Made by a program: the position numbers and the translations under genes
Source: Bradyrhizobium sp. PSBB068
GTDB lineage: Bacteria > Pseudomonadota > Alphaproteobacteria > Rhizobiales > Xanthobacteraceae
Reading direction: 5' to 3'
DNA length: 64,000 bases
Assembly: GCA_016839165.1 (NCBI GenBank)
Contig: CP069300.1
Location: forward strand, 5,270,001-5,334,000
The notes under the pieces: model-generated
The model's input: the letters and a program-made list of their open reading frames with translations, nothing else
What the model was told of the DNA's origin: nothing
Database searches by the model: none
Shown here: in pieces, positions 43,701 to 51,854 of the stretch
Layout of the letters: the number at the start of each line of letters is the position of its first letter
Numbering within the stretch: position 1 is the stretch's first letter

Positions 43701-46700
43701 GGCACGGTGGACTATCTCACCGTCTCGACTCACAAGTCAGCCAACAATTTGCAATATCTCGCCAGCTACGGCCTGAGCTGGTTCGCCGGCAACAATCTCG
43801 CCCGCGGCACCTTCACGCTGACCAACGCGACCGACACATTCACGGTCGGAACAGCGCTCACCGACCAGGCCGCCAATCCCGCGACCGGCTGGAACGGCTC
43901 GTCGCTGACCAAGGCCGGCGCGGGCACGCTGATCCTGACCGGCACCAACACCTATACCGGCGGCACCACGATCAGCGGTGGCACGCTGCAACTCGGCAAT
44001 GGCGGGAACACCGGTTCGATCCTTGGCGATGTCGCCAACAACGGGACGCTCGTCTTCAACCGCGGCAACACCATGATCTTTTCCGGCGACATCTCCGGCA
44101 GCGGCGCGGTGCGGCAGATCGGTGCGGGCACGACCATCCTAACCGGCACGAATAGCTACTCCGGTGGAACGACCATTTCCGCTGGCGTTTTGCAGATCGG
44201 TAACGGCGGCACGAGCGGTCTGATCGCGGGCAATGTCGTCAACAACGCAACGCTCGCCTTCAGCCGCTCCGACGCGGTGACTTTTTCCGGCGCCATTTCC
44301 GGCAGCGGTTCCGTGATGAAGCTGGGAACGGACACGCTCACGCTGTCGGGAAATAACAGCTACACGGGCAGCACGACGGTCGCGGGCGGTACGCTGAGCA
44401 TTTCCTCGGACGGCAATCTCGGCACCGGCGGCACGCTCGCCCTTCTGAACGGCACGACGCTGGCCTTCACCCAGGGCGGCGTTTACACTCACGCGATCAC
44501 CGTCGGGGGCGATCCCACCTTCGATGTCGCCGCGGGCCAGACCGTGACGCAGAGCGGCGTGATTTCGAATGGGTCGAGCCCCGGCGATGTCGTCAAGACC
44601 GGCGCGGGCACGCTGACCTTGATCGCGAACAATACTTATACCGGCGGCACGACGATTTCGGCGGGCACCCTGCAACTCGGCAATGGAGGGAATACCGGCT
44701 CGCTTCTTGGCGATGTCGTCAACAACGGCACGCTCGCCTTCAATCGCTCGGACATGGCGACCTACTCCGGCAATATCTCCGGCACGGGCACAGTGCAGCA
44801 GATAGGCATGGGCACCACGATCCTGACCGGCACGAACAGCTACACCGGCGACACCCTTGTCTCCAGCGGGACGTTGCAATTTGGAAACGGCAGCGCGGGC
44901 GGAAGCAACAATCTCGGCGGCAACCTGACCGTGACCGGCGGCACGCTGGCGATCCAGACACCGGCGACCGCAAATGTCGCGCGGGCTGTGACCTTTGCCG
45001 ACAACACCACGCTCTCGATCGTCGCGGGCACTAAGAGTCCGGCGCTATCGGCGGGCAGCGTTTCGATCGGCAGCGGCGTCACCTTCAACATCGGCGGCAT
45101 CGACAGTGCGAGCCAGCTCGACAAAGTGCTGATCGACACCCGTTCCGGCATCAGCGGCGACTTCGCCAACGTCACCGTGGGCGGCTTTAGCGGCACGGTG
45201 GACTATCTCACCGTCTCGACTCACAAGTCAGCCGACAATTTGCAATATCTCGCCAGCTACGGCCTGAGCTGGTTCGCCGGCAACAATCTCGCCCGCGGCA
45301 CCTTCACGCTGACCAACGCGACCGACACATTCACGGTCGGAACAGCGCTCACCGACCAGGCCGCCAATCCCGCGACCGGCTGGAACGGCTCGTCGCTGAT
45401 CAAGGCCGGCGTGGGCACGCTCACCCTAACCGCTGACAACACCTATACCGGAGGCACCACCATCGCCGGCGGTGTGCTGTCGGTGTCGCGCGACGCGAAT
45501 CTCGGCGCGGCGCCGGGCGGCCTGACCTTCACCGGCGGCACGCTCGCGACTACCGCGAGCTTCGATACCGCCCGTTTGATCGCGCTGACGCAGGCCGGCA
45601 ACTTCGACGTCGCTAATGGAACCGAACTCGGTCTGACCGGCGTGGTTTCCGGAGGCGGCAATCTCGTCAAGCAGGGCGGTGGCACGCTGCGGCTCGATAA
45701 CGGAGCCAACGCCTACGGCAACACCCTTGTCGCAGCCGGCACGCTGATCGGACATGCCGGCTCGATCTCAGGCAACATCGGCAATGCCGGCACGGTGATA
45801 TTCAATCAGGCAACGGACGCCAGTTTCGCCGGCGACGTTGGCGCACTCAATGGCACGCGCGGTACGATGGTCAAGCGGGGCGCTGGCACGTTGACCTTGA
45901 CCGGCATGTCCTCGCTCGACTGGACGATTTCGGCAGGAAGCCTTGTCTCTTCGGCCGGACGCTTCGGCGGCAACGCCGCCATCGCTTCAGGCGCGTCCTT
46001 CACCTTCAACCAGACTGCCAACGCCGCCTATGCCGGCGTGCTGTCGGGCAATGGCGGCTTCAACAAGACCGGCACCGGCCTGTTGAACCTTACCGGCGAC
46101 TCCTCCGCATTTTCGGGCACGACCTTGGTTCAGGTCGGCACGCTCGCGGTGAACGGTCTGCTCGGCGGCATGCTCGATGTGCTTGCCGGAGGCCGCCTTC
46201 AGGGCATCGGCACGGTCGGCAGCACCACCGTCAATGGCACGGTCGCACCGGGCAACTCGATCGGGACGCTCACCATTGCCGGTAGCATCACCTTCAATCC
46301 TGGCTCGATCTACGAAGTAGAGATTAACGCACAGGGGCAATCCGACAAGATCGTCGCTTCGGGCACGGCAACGATCAACGGCGGCACGGTGCAGGTGCTG
46401 GCCGGCGCAGGCAACTACGCGCCGCAAACGAGGTACAATATCCTCACAGCGACCGGCGGGCTCACGGCCAACAGCACCTTCTCCGGCGTGACTACCAATC
46501 TGGCCTTCCTCACGCCCTCGCTCAGCTATGACGCCAGCAATGTCTGGCTGACGATGACCCGTAACAATATAGACTTCAAAGCCATCGGCGTCACGCCCAA
46601 CCAGATCGCCGCAGGCGGCGGGGTCGAAAGCCTCGGCTTCGGCAATTCGATCTACAATGCCGTGTCGAACCTTTCCGCCCCGCAGGCGCGGTCGGCTTTC

Positions 46701-47702
46701 GGCCAGCTCTCGGGCGAGATCAACGCCTCGGCGAAGACGACGATGATCGACGACAGCCGCTTCGTTCGCGGCGCCGTCAACGACCGCATCCGGGCCGCCT
46801 TCGACCGTGTCGGCGCCGCGAACGGCGCGGTCACGACCTATATCGACGGCAAACCGGTCACCGTCGCTGCGACCACGGACCACCTTGCGGTCTGGGGCCA
46901 GGGTTTCGGCTCCTGGGGCAACACCAATGGCGACGGCAACGCCACGCGCCTCAACCGTTCGATCGACGGTTTCTTCATCGGGGCGGATGCGCCCGCTTTC
47001 GACAACTGGCGCTTTGGCGCGGTGGCCGGCTATAGCGCCACCCACTTCGACGTGAAGGATTACCGTTCATCCGGCTGGAGCGACAATTATCATGTCGGCC
47101 TCTATGGCGGCACGACCTGGGGCGCTCTCGCTTTCCGCACTGGCACGGCCTTCACCGTTCACGACATCACCGCGACCCGCAGCGTGATCCTCCCCGGCCT
47201 CAGTGACACGCTGACGGGCCACTACAACGCCGGTACGGCCCAGGTCTTCGGTGAGCTCGGCTACGGCATCAATGCCGGCGCTGCCCGGTTCGAGCCCTTC
47301 GCCAACCTCGCTTATGTGAGCCTGCATACCGACGCCTTCACCGAGAAGGGCGGCGCGGCGGCGCTGACGAGCGCAGCCACCGCAACGGATACGACCTTCT
47401 CCACGCTCGGCCTGCGCACATCGACCACTTTCGACATTGGCGGAACCGTTCTGACGGCGAGAAGCGTGGTCGGCTGGCGTCACGCTTTCGGGGACGCCAC
47501 GCCGTTCTCGACGATGCGTTTCGCAAGCGGCGGTGACTTCACCATCGGCGGCGTTCCAATCGCCCGCAATGCCTCGGTGGTCGAGGCCGGCATCGACTAC
47601 GCGCTGTCGCCCAAGGCCACCCTCAGCGTCACCTATGGTGGCCAGTTCGGCTCCGGAGTTTCCGATCAGTCCGGCCGCTCCAATTTCAACGTCAAATTCT
47701 GA
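40734..47702 (+). CDS. Giant autotransporter adhesin-type protein (2322 aa)
   Basis: Type Va secreted surface protein. Signal peptide ends near residue 37 (TALTVTGYAARAQ). The passenger starts with an SGGNYANAANW-type strand, then three blocks of 19-residue NSSTAGSATITNN repeats, each followed by a TDFSTS..GPNGDGKLSAGSIAGGG module. Next come about twelve autotransporter-associated strand repeats (GTLTLSGANTYSGGTTINGG type), including a nearly identical duplicated part. A pre-barrel segment (GVTPNQIAAGG...SGEINASAKTTMIDD) precedes the C-terminal beta-barrel at about 2045-2322, which ends with the outer-membrane signature FNVKF. The passenger forms a long beta-helix and probably acts in adhesion. 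No catalytic motif seen. Followed closely by sapC- and ialB-like genes. Confidence 0.93.
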   Translation: MASRTISASPRGVMDGLFRAALLASTALTVTGYAARAQTAAWSTTPTGGNYANAANWNGGVVPNGETATAVFGASTQSNLVITPGTPTTYAIAGWTFSAGAPNYTFNLNNNATLGFWGTGITNNGTGTIAVTNNGNVNFFGSSTAGPATTTITNGSSGYLRFYDTSTAGGANITNNNYMWLYGNSTAGSATITNNFGLTFFNSSTAGNANITNNSYLYFQNSSTAGSANVTNTGTLRFYNNSTGGSAAIITGAGATTDFSTSTGPNGDGKLSAGSIAGGGSYMLGSNQLTVGSNGLSTEVTGVISGTGSLVKTGSGTLTLSGINVYSGGTTINGGTLQIGTAANTGAVSGAVTVNAGSTLNVTNAITSWITGITNIGTTNFQTGTSASSIAFGNSGYLNFYGTSGAGSAVITNSGYLYFYGTSAAGSATITNNNGLAFVDASTASGANITNNFGLVFKNASTAGSATITNNGYVQFFGTSTAGSAAINNSNVNATVDFSNSIGPNGDGKLSAGSIAGGGSYALGANQLTVGSNNSTTEVSGIISGSGGSLVKVGTGTLTLSGANTYSGGTTINGGTLQLGTAVSAGAIQGAATVNAGGTFNVVNADTSGIATITNSGITFFRNGTSAGSATVTNNHYLYFLNSSTAGSANITNNFGLFFNDSSTAGGSAITNNGGLNFNNTSTAGNATITNNGGLNFNNSSTAGNATITNNGNLNFNNTSTAGNAAVANSAVAVTDFSSSFGPNGHGKLSAGSIAGGGTFNLGANELTVGSNNLSTVVSGVISGSGGSLVKIGTGTLTLSGANTYTGGTTISSGTLQVGNGGASGSIVGDVLNNGVLAFNRSNTATFSGAISGSGAVQQIGSGTTILTGANGYTGNTLVSGGRLQFGDGSAGGSNTLGGNLTVTGGTLAIQTPATVNIARAVTFADNTALSIVAGTNSPALSAGSVSIGSGVTFNIGGIDSASQLDKVLIDTRSGISGDFANVTVGGFSGTVDYLTVSTHKSANNLQYLASYGLSWFAGNNLARGTFTLTNATDTFTVGTALTDQAANPATGWNGSSLTKAGAGTLILTGTNTYTGGTTISGGTLQLGNGGNTGSILGDVANNGTLVFNRGNTMIFSGDISGSGAVRQIGAGTTILTGTNSYSGGTTISAGVLQIGNGGTSGLIAGNVVNNATLAFSRSDAVTFSGAISGSGSVMKLGTDTLTLSGNNSYTGSTTVAGGTLSISSDGNLGTGGTLALLNGTTLAFTQGGVYTHAITVGGDPTFDVAAGQTVTQSGVISNGSSPGDVVKTGAGTLTLIANNTYTGGTTISAGTLQLGNGGNTGSLLGDVVNNGTLAFNRSDMATYSGNISGTGTVQQIGMGTTILTGTNSYTGDTLVSSGTLQFGNGSAGGSNNLGGNLTVTGGTLAIQTPATANVARAVTFADNTTLSIVAGTKSPALSAGSVSIGSGVTFNIGGIDSASQLDKVLIDTRSGISGDFANVTVGGFSGTVDYLTVSTHKSADNLQYLASYGLSWFAGNNLARGTFTLTNATDTFTVGTALTDQAANPATGWNGSSLIKAGVGTLTLTADNTYTGGTTIAGGVLSVSRDANLGAAPGGLTFTGGTLATTASFDTARLIALTQAGNFDVANGTELGLTGVVSGGGNLVKQGGGTLRLDNGANAYGNTLVAAGTLIGHAGSISGNIGNAGTVIFNQATDASFAGDVGALNGTRGTMVKRGAGTLTLTGMSSLDWTISAGSLVSSAGRFGGNAAIASGASFTFNQTANAAYAGVLSGNGGFNKTGTGLLNLTGDSSAFSGTTLVQVGTLAVNGLLGGMLDVLAGGRLQGIGTVGSTTVNGTVAPGNSIGTLTIAGSITFNPGSIYEVEINAQGQSDKIVASGTATINGGTVQVLAGAGNYAPQTRYNILTATGGLTANSTFSGVTTNLAFLTPSLSYDASNVWLTMTRNNIDFKAIGVTPNQIAAGGGVESLGFGNSIYNAVSNLSAPQARSAFGQLSGEINASAKTTMIDDSRFVRGAVNDRIRAAFDRVGAANGAVTTYIDGKPVTVAATTDHLAVWGQGFGSWGNTNGDGNATRLNRSIDGFFIGADAPAFDNWRFGAVAGYSATHFDVKDYRSSGWSDNYHVGLYGGTTWGALAFRTGTAFTVHDITATRSVILPGLSDTLTGHYNAGTAQVFGELGYGINAGAARFEPFANLAYVSLHTDAFTEKGGAAALTSAATATDTTFSTLGLRTSTTFDIGGTVLTARSVVGWRHAFGDATPFSTMRFASGGDFTIGGVPIARNASVVEAGIDYALSPKATLSVTYGGQFGSGVSDQSGRSNFNVKF
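43545..43930 (+). repeat. Autotransporter internal duplication, copy 1
   Basis: 386 bp matching 45036-45421 with only three differing bases by eye (offset 1491 bp, 497 codons, in frame). The flanks are also related but far more diverged. Confidence 0.9.
45036..45421 (+). repeat. Autotransporter internal duplication, copy 2
   Basis: Second copy of the segment encoding FNIGGIDSASQLDKVLIDTR through NPATGWNGSSL. Such identity inside a diverged repeat protein indicates a recent duplication or gene conversion. Confidence 0.9.
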
Positions 47703-47722
47703 GCTGCAATCCAAGGTTGACG

Positions 47723-48511
47723 ATGACCAAAAATACGCACGCAGCAACAGGGGCGCCAACGCTTCCTCTCTTTTATAAAGACCCGGTGCTCCTGCGCTTC
47801 GAGGACCACGGCGATGTGGGGCTCGCTCCGCCCGCCGATTTCGGGTTCGCGAGCGAGGCCGTCGTCATTCCGCTTTGCGTTGGCGAGTTCGTTCCCGCCA
47901 TGCGCCACTATCCGATCGTCTTCGCGGCGGACGGTTCGGCTTCGCCACTTGTTGTCGTCGGCATTCGGCAAGGTCACAACCTCTTCGTCGAACGCGACGG
48001 AGGATGGCGCGCGGGCACCTACATTCCGGCCTATGTGCGCCGCTATCCTTTCATCGGTGTCGAGACGCCCGACAAGGCGCAGCAACTCCTGACTATCGAC
48101 CGGAAGTCGAACCGTTTCGTCGCCTCGGCATCGGCGCGGACGGACGCGGAACGCCTGTTCGGCGCGGACGGCAAGCCGACTTCGACGGCGCAGTCGGCCA
48201 TGGCCTTCTGCCAAGCCTACCATGCCGATATCGTCAATACGCTCGCCTTCGCAAAGGCGCTTGGCGAGGCGAAGCTTCTTACTCCGAACCACGTTCAGAT
48301 GCAGTTTCCCGACGGCGGTCAACAGACGCTCGACGGCTTCTGCGTGGTGGATGAGAAGGCATTCCGGGCATTGCCTGCAAAAACAGTCGCCGACTGGCAC
48401 GCTAGAGGCTGGCTTGATCTCGCCACGCTGCATCTAGCTTCGCTTCAGAATTTTCAAAGCCTGCTCGGCCTCAATGCGCAGCGCGCAGACGAACGAAAGG
48501 CGCTCGCATGA
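47723..48511 (+). CDS. SapC-family protein
   Basis: A 262-residue cytosolic-looking protein with family features LPLFYKDPVLLRFEDHGDVG, VVIPLCVGEFVPAMRHYPIVF, PLVVVGIRQGHNLFV and AGTYIPAYVRRYPF. The name comes from Campylobacter fetus, where SapC belongs to S-layer export; in alphaproteobacteria its role is unknown. No signal peptide. The ATG at 47723 lies 21 bp after the autotransporter stop, so the two are cotranscribed. Its stop overlaps the next gene's ATG. A TTG two codons upstream is a less likely start. Confidence 0.88.
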   Translation: MTKNTHAATGAPTLPLFYKDPVLLRFEDHGDVGLAPPADFGFASEAVVIPLCVGEFVPAMRHYPIVFAADGSASPLVVVGIRQGHNLFVERDGGWRAGTYIPAYVRRYPFIGVETPDKAQQLLTIDRKSNRFVASASARTDAERLFGADGKPTSTAQSAMAFCQAYHADIVNTLAFAKALGEAKLLTPNHVQMQFPDGGQQTLDGFCVVDEKAFRALPAKTVADWHARGWLDLATLHLASLQNFQSLLGLNAQRADERKALA

Positions 48512-49161
48512 TGAGCCGCAAAGTCTGCCTTATTGGAATCTCGTCCGCCGCCGCGATCGCGGCAGGCGTGACGCTGTACCTCGTGCCCGAACTTGCGTCT
48601 TCGACGCCTTCCCAGGCCGCATCCATCACTGACAATCGCGACGAGCCGGCGCCCCAACGCTTCCAACTGGCTCAGGCGCAATCCGGAAGCCAACCCGCCG
48701 GCGCAACGGCATCGTCCCTGCCGGGCGGCGCGTCCTCCCTCAACGAGACCTACAAGGACTGGGGCGTGGTCTGCGCACAAGACGGCAGCACAAAGCGCTG
48801 TGCGCTGTCGCAGCTCCAGTCCCAGCAAAACGGACAGCGGGTGCTGGCGATCGAACTGAATGCACCGTCGGGTAATACCGTGTCGGGCACTCTCGTTCTG
48901 CCATTCGGCCTCGCGCTCGACTCCGGCGTCACTTTCCAGATCGACGACAAGCCAGCCCTGTCGCCAATCCGCTTCCGGACCTGCCTGCCGGCCGGTTGCC
49001 TCGTCAATGTCACCTTCGACGCGGCCACGCTGGTGGCCGTTCGGGCGGGCACGGCACTCAAGGTCAAGGCCGTCGCCGATGGCGGGGCTCTGGCAAATTT
49101 CTCGATCTCGCTTCAGGGCTTCAGCACCGCGCTTGATCGCGTGGCGGCGCTGGCCCGCTGA
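48508..49161 (+). CDS. IalB (invasion-associated locus B) family protein
   Basis: A 217-residue exported protein. N-terminal signal/anchor (LIGISSAAAIAAGVTLYLV), a Gln/Ala/Ser linker with QRFQLAQAQSG, then the IalB domain from about residue 80: YKDWGVVCAQDGSTKRCALS, LPFGLALDSGVTFQIDD, FRTCLPAGCLVNVTFD and LKVKAVADGG. Paired Cys residues are conserved. IalB contributes to host-cell invasion in Bartonella; here the link is to envelope function. Start codon ATG ATG overlaps the SapC stop, so translation is coupled. Last gene of the autotransporter operon. Confidence 0.9.
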   Translation: MMSRKVCLIGISSAAAIAAGVTLYLVPELASSTPSQAASITDNRDEPAPQRFQLAQAQSGSQPAGATASSLPGGASSLNETYKDWGVVCAQDGSTKRCALSQLQSQQNGQRVLAIELNAPSGNTVSGTLVLPFGLALDSGVTFQIDDKPALSPIRFRTCLPAGCLVNVTFDAATLVAVRAGTALKVKAVADGGALANFSISLQGFSTALDRVAALAR

Positions 49162-49365
49162 TGACGATCATTATGCGCCTGGCCGGGTAAACCTCGATCG
49201 CCGCCTATCCGGGTGACCGGAACGACCAGGCCGCCCTTCAGCGGCCATGGCTTTATGTCAGATTTGGTCCTTATAATCGTGCTGGAGGCGCCGCAGCTGG
49301 AGCGTTAACCGTCAACCGTCAACAAATGTCGGTCTCGGTCTAAACCTGTCCTCCTCTGAAGCAGA

Positions 49366-49395
49366 AAAAGCCCCGCCGGCGACGGCGGGGCTTTT
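49366..49395 (+). terminator. Rho-independent terminator
   Basis: Perfect 12-bp arms AAAAGCCCCGCC / GGCGGGGCTTTT with a 6-nt loop and flanking A/T runs, usable in both directions. It lies 200 bp after the IalB gene; I see no gene in the gap. Confidence 0.8.
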
Positions 49396-49558
49396 CATTT
49401 CCGATGTCCGCCAGGGAGACCGATCCTCGGCCGCCCACTCCGCGATCATCTGAGGACGCCTCCGCGAACGGCGTCGCGAGGCGTCCCTTGGGTTGACTCG
49501 GCTTTTACGCTTTTGACTCACGTTCTACGCAGTTGGACATTCGGGCGCACAATCCGCG

Positions 49559-50077
49559 TTAGTCGGTCGAGTACTTGAACTCCGGCATCGCCTTCAGCTC
49601 ATCCTTGGTCGCGCTGAACACCGCGTGATCCGGGTACCAGGGATTCGGCTTCGACGCCGTCGCAGCAGGCGCCGCGCCGGTGGTGGTCTGCTTGGTCGTG
49701 CTGCCGGTGTTGGCGGCACTGGTCAAAGAGACCGGCTCGTTGACGAACTTCACCTTGTCGATCGGCACGGCGACCAGATGCTCGCCGACGCCAAGGAAGC
49801 CGCCGACGCCGATCACGACCGCCTTGATGGTACCGCCCTTGTCCATCAAGAGGTCGTTGATCGAGCCGACGCTCTCGTTGCCGTCATTGTACACGCTGAG
49901 GCCGACGACCTTGGACGCGCGCCATTCGCCCGTGTACGCGGTGGGCGTCGTGGTCGACGTTGTCGTCGACGCCGCAGGAGCCATCTTGTCGGCCCTCTCG
50001 GCGGGTGTCTGCGCAACCGCGACGGTTGCGAGCAGGGCGGAACCGGCGACGCCGGCAACGATGGATTTGATCAACAT
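49559..50077 (-). CDS. Exported PRC-barrel domain protein (172 aa)
   Basis: Signal peptide ends at AVAQTPAE (about residue 23). A Thr/Ser linker follows, then a PRC-barrel at about 52-112: EWRASKVVGLSVYND, ESVGSINDLLMDKGGTIKAV and VIGVGGFLGVGEHLVAVP. The tail ends with FSATKDELKAMPEFKYSTD. PRC-barrels bind partners or charged ligands; this exported form is common in rhizobia and linked to stress or envelope function. It is in the same direction as a second PRC-barrel gene 370 bp upstream, though not clearly in one operon. Confidence 0.88.
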   Translation of the reverse strand: MLIKSIVAGVAGSALLATVAVAQTPAERADKMAPAASTTTSTTTPTAYTGEWRASKVVGLSVYNDGNESVGSINDLLMDKGGTIKAVVIGVGGFLGVGEHLVAVPIDKVKFVNEPVSLTSAANTGSTTKQTTTGAAPAATASKPNPWYPDHAVFSATKDELKAMPEFKYSTD

Positions 50078-50450
50078 TATGCGCTCTCCTCAGTTCGCAA
50101 AATCGATGCCGGGAGAACCCGTGATGTAGGCGTCCGTTCCTATTTCGCGTGCGCTCAAAAGCCGCCCCGATGCCTGCGAACGCGATCCTGGAACGCCATG
50201 AATACGACGCGGCAAGCAGCGCGTGCGTTTCCAACGCATGGAACGTCGCGCTCCTTGACGAACGCGACCGTCACCTCTCAATTGGGTTTGCGGTTGAGCC
50301 TCACGACTGCGCCGGACCCGCAGTCCCGGATGTGACGATGTTTGGCTCACTAAGTCGTCCCGGCGAACCGCGCTGCACAAGCCGGCACGCGCCCACGCTG
50401 CGGCATCGTCGATCGACATGCGTCGATCACGCGCACGCCCAGCCCTGCGA
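50078..50450. other. Intergenic region between two PRC-barrel genes
   Basis: About 370 bp; no frame with a ribosome site, no repeat or terminator recognised. Presumably the promoter of the downstream exported PRC-barrel gene. Confidence 0.45.
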
Positions 50451-50828
50451 TCAGAAGCCGCCCCAATAGGGCGGCACGCCGTAGAAGCGATGCAGCTCGA
50501 CTTCCTGCGAACGGTCGCCCCAATCGAAATCCTTGTCGGCGCGGAACGACGGCGCGCGCTTCAGCTCGTCGTCCTCGATGTCGAGCTCGTAGGCTTCGAA
50601 TTTCGGGTTGTAGTGCAGCCGGCCCCACGGCAGCGGAATCAGATTGGTTCCGATCCCGAGGAAGCCCCCAAAGCTCAGCACGGCGTACGACACCTTGCCC
50701 GAGATCTTGTCAATCATCAGCCGCTCAATGTGGCCGATCATGTCGCCATTGGCCCGGCGCACCGCGGTCCCCTCGACGCGATCGCTGGCAATCAGTTGAT
50801 GCGGCCTCGTCCTGACCTCGACAGCCAT
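50451..50828 (-). CDS. Cytosolic PRC-barrel domain protein (125 aa)
   Basis: The start at 50828 (MAVEVRTRPHQLIASDRVEG) has a very good AGGGAGG site, so the 48-residue extension to 50975 is rejected. PRC-barrel at about 10-80: GTAVRRANGDMIGHIERLMI and VSYAVLSFGGFLGIGTNLIPLPW. No signal peptide. The tail LHYNPKFEAYELDIEDDELKRAPSF matches the common soil-bacterial photosystem-type PRC family. Paralogous in domain to its exported neighbour. Function unknown, perhaps stress-related. Confidence 0.88.
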   Translation of the reverse strand: MAVEVRTRPHQLIASDRVEGTAVRRANGDMIGHIERLMIDKISGKVSYAVLSFGGFLGIGTNLIPLPWGRLHYNPKFEAYELDIEDDELKRAPSFRADKDFDWGDRSQEVELHRFYGVPPYWGGF

Positions 50829-51114
50829 CTCACCCTCCCTGGCCTGAAAGAGAAACAACGCATCGCCGGGGGAACCGGTTCCGCCGCTGGATATGGCAGC
50901 TGCCCTTCCCTTTTCCGGTGACCGCAGCAGCGCAGGACGGTGCCATGCCGAAGGCGACTTCGATCTGTATTTCAACGCACTAGCTGGATGACAGAACGAT
51001 AACTTTTCTCCGCACCGCCGACCTGTTAACTCGTTATTCCGGGCAAAATTTCAGACATATACTGAAACAAAATTCCTGAGCCGCTTCCCCCGAATCACGG
51101 ACAAAAGAGTCGGT

Positions 51115-51852
51115 ATGACCCAGGCTGCGCCCAATATCCTCGTCGTCGAGGACGACCGCGAAACGCGATCCCTGATCGCAAAATATCTCCGCACCAATTC
51201 CTGTCATGTCACGACCGCCTCCGACGGCCGCGAGATGGCGAAGGCCATGACCGACCACCGGGTCGATCTCCTGGTGCTCGACGTCATGCTGCCGGGAGAG
51301 GACGGCCTCAGCCTGTGCCGCAAGGTGCGCGCGGAGTCGCAGACGCCGATCATCATGCTGACCGCGCGCGGCGAGGATGTCGACCGCATCCTCGGCCTCG
51401 AGATGGGCGCCGACGACTACCTGGCCAAGCCCTTCAACCCGCGCGAGTTGCTGGCGCGGATCAACGCCGTGCTGCGCCGCCAGGCCGCCGCGCGCAACGC
51501 CAGCGCGATCGAGGGCGCGACCACGCTGACCTTCCTCGGCTGGCGCATCGACATCCGCCTGCGCGAGCTGCGCAATCCCGAAGGCGCGCGCGTCGCAATG
51601 ACCAGCGCCGAGTTCGACCTGCTGCGCACCTTCTGCGAACGACCCGGCCGCGTGCTGTCGCGTGACAGCCTGCTCGACCTGACGCAGGGCCGCAGCGCCG
51701 GTTCGTTCGAGCGTTCGATCGACGTGCTGGTCAGCCGTATCAGACGCAAGATCGAGCCCGATCCGCAGGAAGCCACCATGATCAAGACGGTGCGCTCCGG
51801 CGGCTATGTGTTCACTCCGAGGGTGGAGGCGGTTGCCGCCACGAGCAACTGA
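51115..51852 (+). CDS. OmpR-family response regulator
   Basis: A 245-residue two-domain regulator. The receiver (about 1-125) has LVVEDDRETR, phospho-Asp in LLVLDVMLPGEDG (about residue 56), T in MLTARGED and K in LAKPFNPREL. The winged-helix domain (about 145-235) has RVAMTSAEFDLLRTFCERPG, DRSIDV-type dimer region SFERSIDVLVSRIRRKIEPD and the wing IKTVRSGGYVF. It is followed after 2 bp by its kinase gene, so the pair is cotranscribed. It may sense envelope stress or cations; target genes unknown. Confidence 0.95.
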   Translation: MTQAAPNILVVEDDRETRSLIAKYLRTNSCHVTTASDGREMAKAMTDHRVDLLVLDVMLPGEDGLSLCRKVRAESQTPIIMLTARGEDVDRILGLEMGADDYLAKPFNPRELLARINAVLRRQAAARNASAIEGATTLTFLGWRIDIRLRELRNPEGARVAMTSAEFDLLRTFCERPGRVLSRDSLLDLTQGRSAGSFERSIDVLVSRIRRKIEPDPQEATMIKTVRSGGYVFTPRVEAVAATSN

Positions 51853-51854
51853 CC

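Noticed and set aside
42096..47045. Several long reverse frames inside the autotransporter gene
   Set aside because: They follow the DNA repeats of the forward gene, have no start-site support and look like antisense repeats (VALPAVLVLLKF type).
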